Below, in pieces: positions 25,878 to 39,000 of a stretch of 64,000 bases of DNA (within the stretch, counting starts at the first letter, position 1; the number at the start of each line of letters is the position of its first letter). The position numbers and the translations under genes were made by a program. A model generated the notes under the pieces. The model saw only the letters and a list, made by a program, of their open reading frames with translations, had not been told where the DNA came from and made no database searches. The stretch is from Glandiceps talaboti (Eukaryota > Hemichordata > Enteropneusta > Spengelidae), in assembly GCF_964340395.1 (NCBI RefSeq), contig NC_135554.1, positions 4,633,975 to 4,697,974 of the forward strand, read 5' to 3'.

Positions 25878-25908
<31 letters not shown>

Positions 25909-28046
25909 TACATGTACATACATACATGCACACATACGCATACACATAATTATGTATCAGTGATACTTGTACTTGTATGTGTGTACAGTTTCTATTTGTA
26001 TTTAATTATGGACATAAATACATGTAGAGTTTATATAACAAACACAAGACAAGAGTATTGTCAACAAAAATGCCAATTGTTTACTCTTGTCAATTTGTGT
26101 GGGTAGTGTATTTGTTCTACATCTATATCACTATTGATGTCTTAAGAAATAGGTAACTAGGTCACATTTATACAGACCTGTATAGTTATATATAGTTAGC
26201 TATTTTTAAAGACAAGTATTCATTCTACGATATTTCCATTAAGCTGAATTTATAACATTTTTATTCAGATTAAATCAGACATAAAACTGCAAATAAAATA
26301 TTGTAGTGTAATGTTGATGTCGATACCAGCCAGTGGTGGCATTAAGTTTTAAAATATTGTTGTTTCTGATGTTTGGTATTACAGCTGATAACAGAAAGGG
26401 GGACTTCCTCATGTCATGAGAATGTTTCTTATATACAATTATGTAGGTCTGAATACCATGGTTTAGTTCTGCCAATAACTTTTAATTGTATGCTTTGAAC
26501 AGTATAGTCATTGATGTTTAATCCAATCTGTTTACATTGTCCTTCCACCATACTCTTCCATGTCAGCTTTGGTCGCCCTCTCCCTCTTTTTCCATCCACC
26601 TCCAGATTCCATGCCCTCTTCACTCCTTCTCCCTCATCTTTCCTCAGCACATGTCCACACCATCTCAGACAGCTGCGCTTTGCTACCTCTACAATTGACT
26701 CACATAGACCTAGCCGTTCCATGAGCACCTCTGAGCCAACCCTGTCACTCAATTTGACACCATATACCCGGTATCTTTCTAACCATAGCTCTCTCTGCTC
26801 ATAGGAAAGCTAAATTTCAGTTGTACAACATATTATTTTTGGAATGTGACAGTACTTGTAGACATATCTTGCATTGCTGTACTCAACATATAAAGTTGAT
26901 GTATGGTATAAGTCTAGAGACTTGTGTTGCTATCTCAAGAAGCTCTCCACACCAAGCCCTGACAGATGCATTTAGAAACACAGGAATGTTTACTTTGAGT
27001 TGGATTTGGTCAAAAATGGTAGTCTAAGACTAAGATACACCGTGTTGTACACTCCTGTCAGGCTTCTTAAATGAAATTGAAATTACCAACCACTGATAGT
27101 AATAGCTGTGTAGATTGTAAGACAGCTTGATCACAATTTCAAACAAGGTGTTCAAGAATTGTTGATTACAAATCCATATTCATCATTTCATGCACTTTGA
27201 CTTATTTTGTTGTTGTTTGTTTACAGAGCACCATCTTATTTTGATGAAGCATGGTTTGGTAGAATCAAACAAGGTGTTGGTAATAACTGGAGATTGAAAG
27301 TCAGTAATTTGAAGAAAGTGCACAAAGGAATGTTAGATTTTTATACTGATGTAAGTAACATGAGAAAAAACTAGCTGGATGTGTGATTACACTTCTCTGT
27401 CTACTATTACTGCAGTGAGGTAGGGTTAAAGGTTAGATAGTGAACAAATATAGCAAAGCGATAGATCCAGCAATGTAGACAGGCTATGAAAAAGTATACA
27501 TAGATGTGAAACCAGTCTGAAATAGAGAAAGGTTTTGACTAGTTGACTTCTGCCATATACATGTAGTCATTCACTGACACTCATTCGTATATGTTGTCAA
27601 CTGGTCAAAACCTCGTGGTGTACCATCCCCAGGGGGTAACACCTATGCACTTCAGGGAGGGTGGTTTGTGCATTTATGCATATGACAATAAATACTAGAA
27701 ACATGTGAAATTGTTCACATACAGATTAAGTTTTGGACAGTTTGAGGTGACCCCACCCACCTGCCATACCCGTAGATTTGTAAGTCTTGATCAGTTTTAG
27801 GATGTGTTTGCATATTTATACAAATTCCAATTAACGTACTGCTGTCGTGCTCCTTCCTGCAAAGTGCCTGGACCCTCTAGAACAGAGTTAAGCCATTAAC
27901 TTTATATTTTTATATACTGATCTTTAATCATACCAAGCACAGAGATGTTGTGATAACCTGAGTGATACCCGTAGTTTCTTGAAACAGCCTCACTTTGATC
28001 ATGGTTATTATGTCATTGTTACATTGTAGAAATGCCATGTATATGT

Positions 28047-28099
<53 letters not shown>

Positions 28100-28362
28100 A
28101 AATCATTGAATGTACCAACTTTGAAATGTCTTTTTGAATTGAATTATGTCATAGGTATTAGAACAACAACTTTATGATTTCCGAATGCCAGATGTGAGTG
28201 CAATTGGTGAACGTGATGACCCAGAGGAGTTGGGTAGATTATTACAGCTTGTCTTAGGATGTGCTGTTAATTGTGATCATAAAGAAGGTGAGATGTTTAC
28301 TTGGACAGTGTTTGGGGCCTGTCTTGTTGTATTATTGTGTTACTGCATATGTGTGTGTGTAT

Positions 28363-28453
<91 letters not shown>

Positions 28454-28458
28454 TGTGT

Positions 28459-28489
<31 letters not shown>

Positions 28490-31400
28490 CATAGATGGAT
28501 GTGTGCATGAATGTATATGTGCATGAATGTATATGTGCAGTTAGTGTATGTATGTATATGTATGTTTAGATAGATGGATGAATAGATGAATGGATTGGCA
28601 GACAGTGAACAGACAGACCTACATAGAACAGACAGACAGACAGACAGATGGCATTGGTGGAATATGAAAGTATGTTTGATGTGGGTAGAAAATTTGTTTC
28701 ATCTAAGTTAGTGATTACATTTGGAAAAGTAAATATTACAAGTATCTCTTGTATCAGTTGATTACCCTGACTAATGAAATGTAGGAATTGTTCAAATATT
28801 AATACAGATGGTACCAACTTTAATAGCCTGATCAGTTTGTTCTGAATTTTTCCCAATAGCCAATGACATATTTAGAAATAACATTACGACAGAGACATGA
28901 TTGACAGAATAAGTGTATTTATAATCACTCAGTTGATCTACAGAATGTTTAAAATTAATGTACAGTTATCTATTTTGAGATTAGAAATTAATTCTACATG
29001 TTTTCAATTTTTGAATTATTACAGAATATATCAATAATATCATGATTATGGAGGAATCAGTTCAACATGTGGTAATGAATGCCATACAGGAATTAATGAC
29101 TAAAGAAAAACCTATGGCACAGGCAGCTGAAGATTTCTCAGAAATTGAACAACAGTTGAAAAGAGCACTAGAAAAATTACAAAGTGTCAACACTGAGAAA
29201 GATGAACTCCAACAAAGATGTCAGGATTTAGATGGACAGGTAAGTTGAATTTCATCACTTCACAAAGTATGCCTGTATGCATATGCTAGACTGTAAGATA
29301 CATGTATGTACACCTACATCATGGTTGACTGATCCATGACATTACCTCAACACTGCCTATAGTGTCTTATCTGACTACCTGTATCGCTTGTAAAGCTAAT
29401 CCTATTAGCGATGTACTTTATTAACACAGTTATCTCAAGAATGTTACCATACCAATCCTGTAGATTAATACGGCTATACCTAGCCATTTTCTTTCACACA
29501 AGATGGCCATACAAACAATCCAATATAAGGAACATATTCAGCTTAGCTATTTTGTTATAGGATGCCAATGGAAGAGAGTGAAAAAAAACTTGACTTCATC
29601 CTTTTATTCTGTCTTTAGGACCCAAATTATTGTACATCTTAACATGTAGGTTTGCATTGTTTTGTTGTCATATAGTGGTGTGTACACTGTGTGATTCATA
29701 GGAGTTTTTCATAGTATGAGTAAATATATTCAAATTTATACATGATACATGCATGTTGACAAAAATACACTATACTAATCTAAGTGTCTGTTTTGTACAT
29801 TCAGGTTATTTTATCAATTCAAGTACCTCGGGATAAAGATTTTTCCTTGAAATGTTAATAATTTCAGTTCTTTTTTGAGGGTTATTTGGCATTTATCAAC
29901 TTTCATTCCGTTGTGTTTCATTACAGGTATCTACATTACAAGAGGAGAAAACCACATTACAGACTGATCATGAAAGATTACTGTATAGATTAGAAAATGG
30001 AGAAGGTTTTGATGATCCAAGGTATTGTATCAATCACTGTTCACATCTTATATATTTGAGTTGCTAGGTCTTACCTTGTCATATAGCTAACATTGTACAT
30101 GACTTGGATTTATGTATAAAATGGTAGCAAGTTTGGGTGTATGTCAACCATACTGATATAAAGAGGAAACTCAAGGTACTGACAACTCAAGGTACTGACA
30201 AAGAGTTTTATAGGAAACGTTTTGTAGAGGTTAAAAATCAGATCAGTTTTAGAATCAATTTGTGTTTACATAAAAATTATAAAAATTACACTGTTGTCTG
30301 TCCAATTGTACATTTGTAATTAAAAGTTTGGCAGTTTTATAAATAAGGTTTAAAAAGTGGATCATTTCATTTAGATTTATTTAATATTATTATAAATTAC
30401 ATTGTTATATACCTGTATGAAATTCAATTTTTTTTAAACTTTATGTTATAGTAATAATTATCAAAATCATGACACACTTTCATCATAACATACAGATTGC
30501 CATCCACCACCACCACTACTAACATGTTGGGTAATTATTTATGGTAATATTTTATTAAATTTTCATTTCTTACAAATTCTTTCTTAATGTTATTATTAAA
30601 TGATAAAATCATCTTGTAATCATAATTAATATTACTAATAAATATCAATCTTTTAGTTGAGATATATGGTAATACTACCATAGAGTATAAATGTTATTGC
30701 CAAAGTTTTAGAAACAGGTAATTGAGAGTTGTGTTTGAACATTTTGATTTTCTAGAGATGTAGGACAGAGTGATGATATGATTCATGTGTGTTTTATTTG
30801 TCACCCCAATAATTGTCTGACCCAACTTTGGACAAGTTATTGTGGTGACCATCTTGTGACAAAGTGAAGTATAATGAAATGGACACGGTAGTCAATGCAA
30901 TGAATCTCATAGTAGTGAAATAGACACAGTTGTCAATGTAATGAATCTCATAGTGAAATGGACACGGTTGTCAATGTAATGAATCTCATAGTAGTGAAAT
31001 GGACACGGTTGTCAATGTAATGAATCTCATAGTAGTGAAATGGACACGGTTGTCAATGTAATGAATCTCATAGTAGTGAAATGGACACGGTTGTCAATGT
31101 AATGAATCTCATAGTAGTGAAATGGACACGGTTGTCAATGTAATGAATCTCATAGTAGTGAAATGGACACGGTTGTCAATGTAATGAATCTCATAGTGAA
31201 ATTAAGTGACACAAGCTGAGCTCATTAGCATTTTATGCAACTATTTGTATAAAACTTTGATTAAAGTGTTCTTAGTATAATGTTAACATTGATGCATGCC
31301 TTTATTACAATTGTCTTCTAGCATTGTTAGAACAGTAGATTACGTAGTAGGAATTTCATCAATATTTTTTAATATGTATGGTAAATTACGTCATCGGATT

Positions 31401-34400
31401 GTTTATATGTTATATCTTAATACCAGGTTTGAGTTCTCTCAATTACAAGTGATGCTTTAGTAAAGCACAATACTATTAGTACCTTCTAAATATGCCTGGA
31501 AAATTAAGCCTCCAAAACGTACAAAACTCAGCTTGTGCCACTTCAGTTATGTGTAACCATGCATGATTGACTAACCAACTTACATATTAGTATCTTTTCA
31601 GCATTTACTACTACTACTAATTGCATGCTTCTGACAAAAAACACTGTCATCAGTAATTGCCTTTACCTCACCTGCCCAGTAGGGGCACCTCAGGTTTGAC
31701 AGAATAGCCAAATTAAACCTTAGCCGTTCTATCATCTGTGCAGTACCCCTGCTGGCAGGAGGTATCAGCAGTTACAGAGTCAGATTGAACAGCTGCAGGA
31801 AGAAAACTACAGGTTAGAGTCGCAGAGGGAAGATTTTCGCATCAAAGCTGAAGTCCAAGAAAAAGAACTGGTGGATCTGTCACAGAAGGTAGTACACATC
31901 GTTTTGCTGTATGCGTAATCAGATAACCTGAATGATTTCCAATGTTAATGTCAATTACAGGTTTCCTTGACAAGTTAATGGTTGTTCACCTTGAATCATG
32001 TTCTACAGAATTTGCTGCTGTTCATTGTACCACCTGATACCACATTATATTTGTTTTCAGAAATGATTCCTATGGTCCTGCACGTACATGTATTCATATA
32101 TCCTACACACAAATGTAACTCCAATATATATTCCCTCATATCCTTCCTTTCTGTTTGATCTGTGACAGGTCACATTGAATGTCAAATGTATGTCTAGCTC
32201 TTGTATCCAGTATATTTTATATCTGACCTTAGACTCTCTCACAGTCCTCAGAGCATCGCATCGCAGAAAGAGCTGTTTTGTACATGTATGTACAAATATC
32301 TACTGCTCAATTGTAATGTGGTCCCTCATTGACTACATAGGGCTAATCATTTGTTACTGCGATGCCCTGGCAATTGCCCATGGAGTCGAAGTAACATGTC
32401 AACAAATGATTAGCCCTATGTAGTCAATGAGGGCCCACAGTACAAGGATATTCTAGTACAAATATTCAGCAGATATTGGTAGATACAAAACAGCTAATAG
32501 CGTTGCTCACAAGGACTGCTGAGAGAGTCTAATCTGACCCTTGTTGTGACTTCCTGTGGTGTGGGTGTAAAATACATGCAATGTAGTGTTTACTTGATCC
32601 CATTAATTTGAATAAATTACAGTATATACTCATCCCAGCTTGTGGTGTTGACTCTGTACCCATTGTCTTTACTGGGACTGTACATGTACTTTCTATACTC
32701 AATTTCTGTGGGAGTCGTCCCAGGGACAACACTTACCTTGTCCTGGACCAGACAAAACTGCAATGTTTTCTTTTGGCTGGCCAAAGCATTTGCCCTGGCC
32801 TTTGTTGGATGTAAAAAAGATTAATATGAACATTTTCAAAACTTTTGTAATGTATTTGCCCTGCCATTCATTATCTTTGCCCACAGGCTGTCAAAAATAT
32901 TTGGTCAGACGAAAAAGTTAGATATGAAAATATATGACATTATTTTATCTGCAAATTCTTGTCTTTGCCTGTTGGATTTCAAAACTATTTAGCTCTTGAC
33001 TAACAAAGTCAACATATTTCTTGTGTTAGTCTCTTCTCTCCCTCCCGGCCCCTCCACCCTCCCCCCCCCCCCCACCCAACTGCAAAGGTATTTTACTGGA
33101 TCAGCGCTAAGTGAAAAATATGCTACATGTTTCTAAGATATTTCTCCTACCAATCACTGTCTACATGATAGAATGAAGAACTGATGACCCTCGCTGAAGA
33201 AGCCCGAACATTGAATGATGAACTTGACATTCTTAGACACACATCAGATAAACTTGCCAAATATGAAGCCATCATTGAGACGTACAAGAAGAAGTTAGAA
33301 GAACATAGTGACTTGAAAAGACAAATGAAGATTTTAGAAGACAAGAATACAACATACATGCAAACTAATATAGACTTGGAAGAGGTAATGTACAATTTAT
33401 ACGACATATCTTACTTCATGGAGTTAAACCATGGCTTGCATTGGTCATAGTTACACAGAAGATCGCTAAAAGTCTAAGGAAAATGTTGTTTTTAGTTGAA
33501 ATGTATGTCTTTGCTAAAAACAGAGAAGTGGACTTGACTTCTTTGGCCGACACCATTCCGTGGATGGACAGTTCAAATTTCATTTGTATATCTGGTGTTA
33601 TCTTTTGTTCTCCCCAAATTCTCTTGTAAACAAGAGAGACCTAAAGTATCTTGAAATGGAGAATAGTCCATGGCTGCCTTTGTTTCTGTTTTTCACTTTG
33701 GGAGTTTCATTAGTATAAATTTTGATTATATGCAATATTGTATAAGTTGGTAGATTAAACTCCACAAGGCATGTTAAATAGGAAACACACAAAGTGAGAC
33801 TGGAGAGAGTATATATGCAAATGAAGTGCTTACTGAGGAGTCCATTGAATGTTGTTTGCTGGAAAAGCCCCTTATCTTCATTAGAAAAAAGACACCTTTT
33901 ACTTAATAGAAAGATACATTTTGCACAAAAACAAAGCAACATTTTTCATGGGTTTTGGAATATCTGTCGTATATTTATGACAGTTCCGGCTACATTTCAA
34001 TTCCCCCTTTATATGATTGTGGGGACAGATGGGAGTAATTGTAGATGATGGTGCTAGAAAACTTTATATCAGTTCTTCATAATTATTTTATTTTTCATTT
34101 CAACAGGAGGTTAAAAAATCTGGTGCTCTTAGATCACAAGTTGAAAATTACAAGAAGCAAGTTTTGGAGTTACACAGTCAGTTGACGGAGGAAAACAAGA
34201 GGGCAGATAAAGTCGAATTTGAACAAAAGAGATTGCAGGAAAAATATGAACAGTTACATCGAGAAAGAGTGGTAAGGAAAACTAAGTTTTGACAATTTTA
34301 AGTTAGTTTGATGTAAATTATGGAATGAAGGTCAGTTTATTGTCAAAGGTCACTGTGACAGAGAGTAATGTATACAATAAGATGTTAGAGGAAATACAGA

Positions 34401-36030
34401 GAAATGGTGAAGATGGTGTCAAATACAGAGAAATGCTGAAAATTGTGTCAAATGCATGACTTGTTAAATATGAAATTACTGTTTGGAATGAAACCACAAT
34501 ATTAGTTAATATACATATACCTTATTGTAAAAACATTCAAATTTGTCTAAGCACCAGGCAAATATCAAATGTAATAAAAAGACACACGTACAGACACAGA
34601 TTACCAATGTAAAAATGTAGGTATACAGCTAATAAAAATGCTTACTTGCACTACAGAAATTTGACTTAGAACAATATCATCAAAATTGCAGTTACAGTGA
34701 ATTACTCTTTGCCAAGTCCAAGTTTAAAAGTTTTACAGCAGGTGAAATAAAGGACTTCTAGATATTAAAAGACCTGTAATTGGAACACTTAGAAAACAGG
34801 TGAAAGTGTTCCCAACTCACCATAGCTATGTAAAGAACCCAAAGGAAAAGTTGACTTCCTGACTGAACAATACTTAAAAATGTAATGAATTGTTATTGAA
34901 CCAAGTCAGGCCTACTATAAGGTCTTCTCTCTGTTTCTGTTAACAAGGTCATTTTAGCTGAGAGATCGAGGTCATTTTCAGTACGCAAATTATTTCACAG
35001 AAAGCAAAAGTGTGGACTTTGGTTCTGAGGGATAGTGTTATTCCAAACCTTTTCATTATATGATGGATGGACTGTCAATGTGATTGATTAGTGGTTTGAT
35101 TGAAGTTTGTTATTTGACACTTTTGAATTTGTCATCGTTTTGTGAAGGGGAAACAGAGAGTGACATCTAGTGAAAAGTGACATTCTGTGATCAAACTCTC
35201 ACATATCAGTGACTTTTCATTTTATCCTCCATCCACTAATAGAAATGATCTTTTGTTCTTGTTTTACTTACAGAGACTTGAAGCAGACAGAGATTCACTG
35301 AAGGAAACCAATGAAGAATTAACAATGAGTCAGTTAGGTAGTCCAATACATGGACGCCCTAGATCACCTGGTAGTCCAGACACTGTGCCCATATTAGGAG
35401 ATATGGTTCCTCCAGAAGTCAAGTAAGCAATAAGATCAACTCTTACAACCAACATGTTGTAATAATGAAATATTTGAAATCAATAGGCTGGGTTAGCTTA
35501 ACAGAAAAATTTCAAAGGGGAAGCACTCCTTAAATGTTGTAATGTTCATTCATTAGCTATTTCACTTTCATAAAAACAAAACATGTGAAATGATTGTGTT
35601 CATTGATGCAGGCCTAATTGTTATATTGCATGCTTATTAGCAGGAAAGCTTTGAGAAACCAGTGACTGTATATCTTTTATAGAAATGGTTTTATGAGAAT
35701 GTGTGTGAAGAAAGGAGAACATTAAAAAAAATCACAATTAACTACAAAGTTTTCTCTCAGTTAAAAGCTGTGGTGTTTCACAGAGAAATTTGCAGGACAA
35801 CATTCTGGTGTATTGCTTAGTTATAAGTGAGTTCTATTTACTTACAGAGAAAGACTTTTAAGACTGCAACATGAAAATAAGATATTGAAATCACAGCATG
35901 GTGAAAGTACTGATGGTGAAACACAGTTATTGAAAAGTCTTCTAGATGATTCAAATGCTAGGACAGTAGAACTTGAAACAGAAAATAGGTAAGGTTGCTG
36001 CAAGTTTAGTTATAATTCACTCTCTCACTC

Positions 36031-36081
<51 letters not shown>

Positions 36082-39000
36082 TTGTCTGTCTGTCTCTCTC
36101 TGACTCTCTTTGTCTCTGTAGATTCTTATTCTCTTATTGTACCATGGAATATCACAGAACACAAGGCACAGTTCTGCAGAATTCCAGTCATTCAATTCTA
36201 GATTGCATCAATCTTGCAGTGCGCCCTCAACCTGCCTACCAGTATAAACTTTTGTTTGTTCTCCCCCTTGTCATATTGTAAAGATTTGTCTGGTGATGTG
36301 TTGTACTATATAAATATTCACTATAGAACAACATTGATAGAGATATCAAATGTAAGCAATTTATATAATGTATGTTCTGACCAAGATATCAAATGTAAAT
36401 ATTTGTGCATCGGTGCAAATAATCTCTGGTACATATATAATAATGTATATTATTGAATTGCTCTGAGCATGTCATTTGAACAGTATGACAATGCCAGGTA
36501 TATTTCATGACCTGCATACAACATATGCATAGCTTTTACCTGGAATCTCTTAACCAGTGGATATTTTATACATGTACTTTAGATAAGGACATTCTGTGTT
36601 CCAGGCTTTTTAAGTACATCACCAAAAATAGTCATCTACTTGGTAGATCCATAGACCCTATACGATCCATAGACCCTACACGATCCATAAACCCTTCGTG
36701 TGCATTTAGCTTTTGATCTGTCTTAGTTGACGACCCTCATCAGAATGACAAATTCCATAGTTACGGAGCGGTCAGCTGTAACTATGGAATTTGTCATTCT
36801 GATGAGGATCATGAACTGAGACATCTGAAAGTTCAATGCTAAACATTTTGAACTGATTGTGTGTTATATAACCTATGATAATCATTTCAGTACAAGTGTA
36901 GTAAACAATCAACATTGTAAACAAATATTGTTTTGATATATTGTGTTTCAGGCGTACAAATCAGAAAATTATGCAGCTTGAAGCTGAGTTGGAAGAAACG
37001 AAACATAAGGCAGCTGAAGTTGGAAGCATTAATAGTAGCGAGGTATGTAACAATGAGATGAGATATGTGTGGTACTAAGACAGTGTCAATGAGATGAGAT
37101 GTGTGTGGTACTAAGACAGTGTCAATGAGATGAGATGTGTGTGGTACTAAGATAGTGTCAATGGATTTGTGCTGCTTACAGCATACTCGGTATCAAATCA
37201 TTATTTTCTATTTTCTCTTGATTTGAACTGAGAATGTGTTTGAGTAGAGTGCAACATCCGTCAATAATGCCACTTACATAGACTCTAAGACACACTGTGT
37301 TGTTAAGCCCTATCAGGTTTTTAAACCAGTGAGTGATAGCTGATAGCATGGCATGAATGTCTTATCTTGCAGACTACTACTAACCACACATTTTTCAGAG
37401 CATTTATTTACAGAAGCGGCAACAACAACAGATCTTTAAGTTTATGGTTTGCATTTTCAATTTAACAGAAAAAGTTGAAACAGTTTATTTTCAAGGTGCA
37501 TACTACTTTTACTTAATTCATCAAGAAAAACTTGATTTGAATTTAACAACACTTTTTCAGTATTCTTGGTGATATTATCGTATTAGTATAATTACAGTGT
37601 ATGTGTTTTGGTTAACGAATTTACCCTTTTTTTTCATCAACAGTTGCCTGAGCTCAGGAAAAGACTACAGGACAGTCTGTAAGTATAAACTGTTCAAAGT
37701 CAGAATGTTCACAAAACTATTCAAAGTCAGAATGTTCACAAAACTATTCAAAGTCAGAATGTTCACAAAACTATTCAAAGTCAGAATGTTCACAAAACTA
37801 TTCAAAGTCAGAATGTTCACAAAACTATTCAAAGTCAGAATGCTTACAAATCTTCAGATCCAATACATCAGATTTTCAATGAAGAAGATATTTTGTTTGT
37901 TGGTGTGTTGATTACATATATTTAATTTGTCTACAGTAAGTTAGTAATTTTCTTGAAATTTTCTTTCTAGGGAGAAACTTCGAGATGCTGATCTTGACAT
38001 ACAGAAAAAGGATGCCTACATAGACGACTTGGAACCAAGGATTGTTACAGGCAGTAAGTATGATGTTTATGATCATTGAACATGATCAGATTGGGGCTTG
38101 GTTGTTGTTTGTACTGAAAAGTCGTTACTATTCATTGCTCTTAATTATTCAAGTTTAGGATGTTGTGGCGCTAACAGCAACCACATGGGTGGCCAGCTTC
38201 ACCTTGAAGTTAAACATTTTGCATCCGTCGTAACTCATGTTTTTCCGTTCCTTCAGATGACAAGATTGTTAATCTTCAAGACATGTTAAACAAGAAAGAA
38301 GAAGACATGAGAGCAATGGAAGAAAGATACAAGAAATACCTTGACAAAGCCAAGAGTGTGATTAGAACATTAGATCCTAAACAAAACCCTGGTGCTGCAC
38401 CAGAAGTACAAGCTTTACGGAATCAATTGTCAGAAAAACAAAAACTTATAGAACATCTTGAGGTAAGATTGATAGAATTTAAATACTATCATACTAGGGC
38501 TCAGCCAATATAGTCATGCCAGTTGCCATGGAAATTTAAATTTATTATTACAATTTGTGTAATCAGTAATATTGAACATGAATTTCATTTTTGTGACAAA
38601 GTGATGCCAGATAATCAGATTACCATGGAAATTGCTATATTTAAAAACAACAAGAACACGTATATGAAAATAAATATTTGGATGTGGTCTTGCTGTGCTG
38701 ATACTTGCTATTACTCAGTTTATTAATCACTGTACATTCTAGATTGTGAGATAGTGTACAAACTGTTCTGTTGACGTGACTGACTGACTGACTGAATGTT
38801 CATGTGTAACTGTAATTATGATTTCTCTGGACATTGATACATAAATTGTACATTTTTCTTTGGTTTACAGAATGATAGAGAAAAAACAAAGTCAGTGAGA
38901 GAAACAGAAGAAAAATTAATAGTTAGTGCGTGGTATAATTTGGTAAGTGAAAGGCAGTGTTTGGTATAATTTGGTAAGTGATAGGTAGTGCTTGGTATAA

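Larger units (their letters stand above)
20578..27226 (+). other. Hook intron 2 (6.6 kb)
   Basis: Holds the 47-bp satellite, the 24-bp minisatellite and a LINE remnant, all listed separately. The segment 22246-25500 shows no recognisable gene. Confidence 0.85.
30022..31743 (+). other. Hook intron 6
   Basis: Contains a 41-bp minisatellite (30872-31200) directly abutting a MITE-like element (31204-31543). Very AT-rich between 30330 and 30700. Confidence 0.8.
35423..36951 (+). other. Hook introns 10 and 11 (35423-35847 and 35989-36951)
   Basis: Intron 10 shows nothing. Intron 11 has a (CTGT)n run at 36031-36081, CCATAGACCC motifs at 36648-36690 and a foldback element at 36708-36838. Confidence 0.75.

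Noticed and set aside
25482-25949. A 155-codon frame with RSPGLTYY repeats
   Set aside because: 24-bp tandem repeat read in phase; it lies in Hook intron 2 between verified exons.
28185-28526. Long frame continuing past Hook exon 4 into VCVCVC repeats
   Set aside because: The exon ends at 28287 (GTGAGA), and the continuation is the GT microsatellite.
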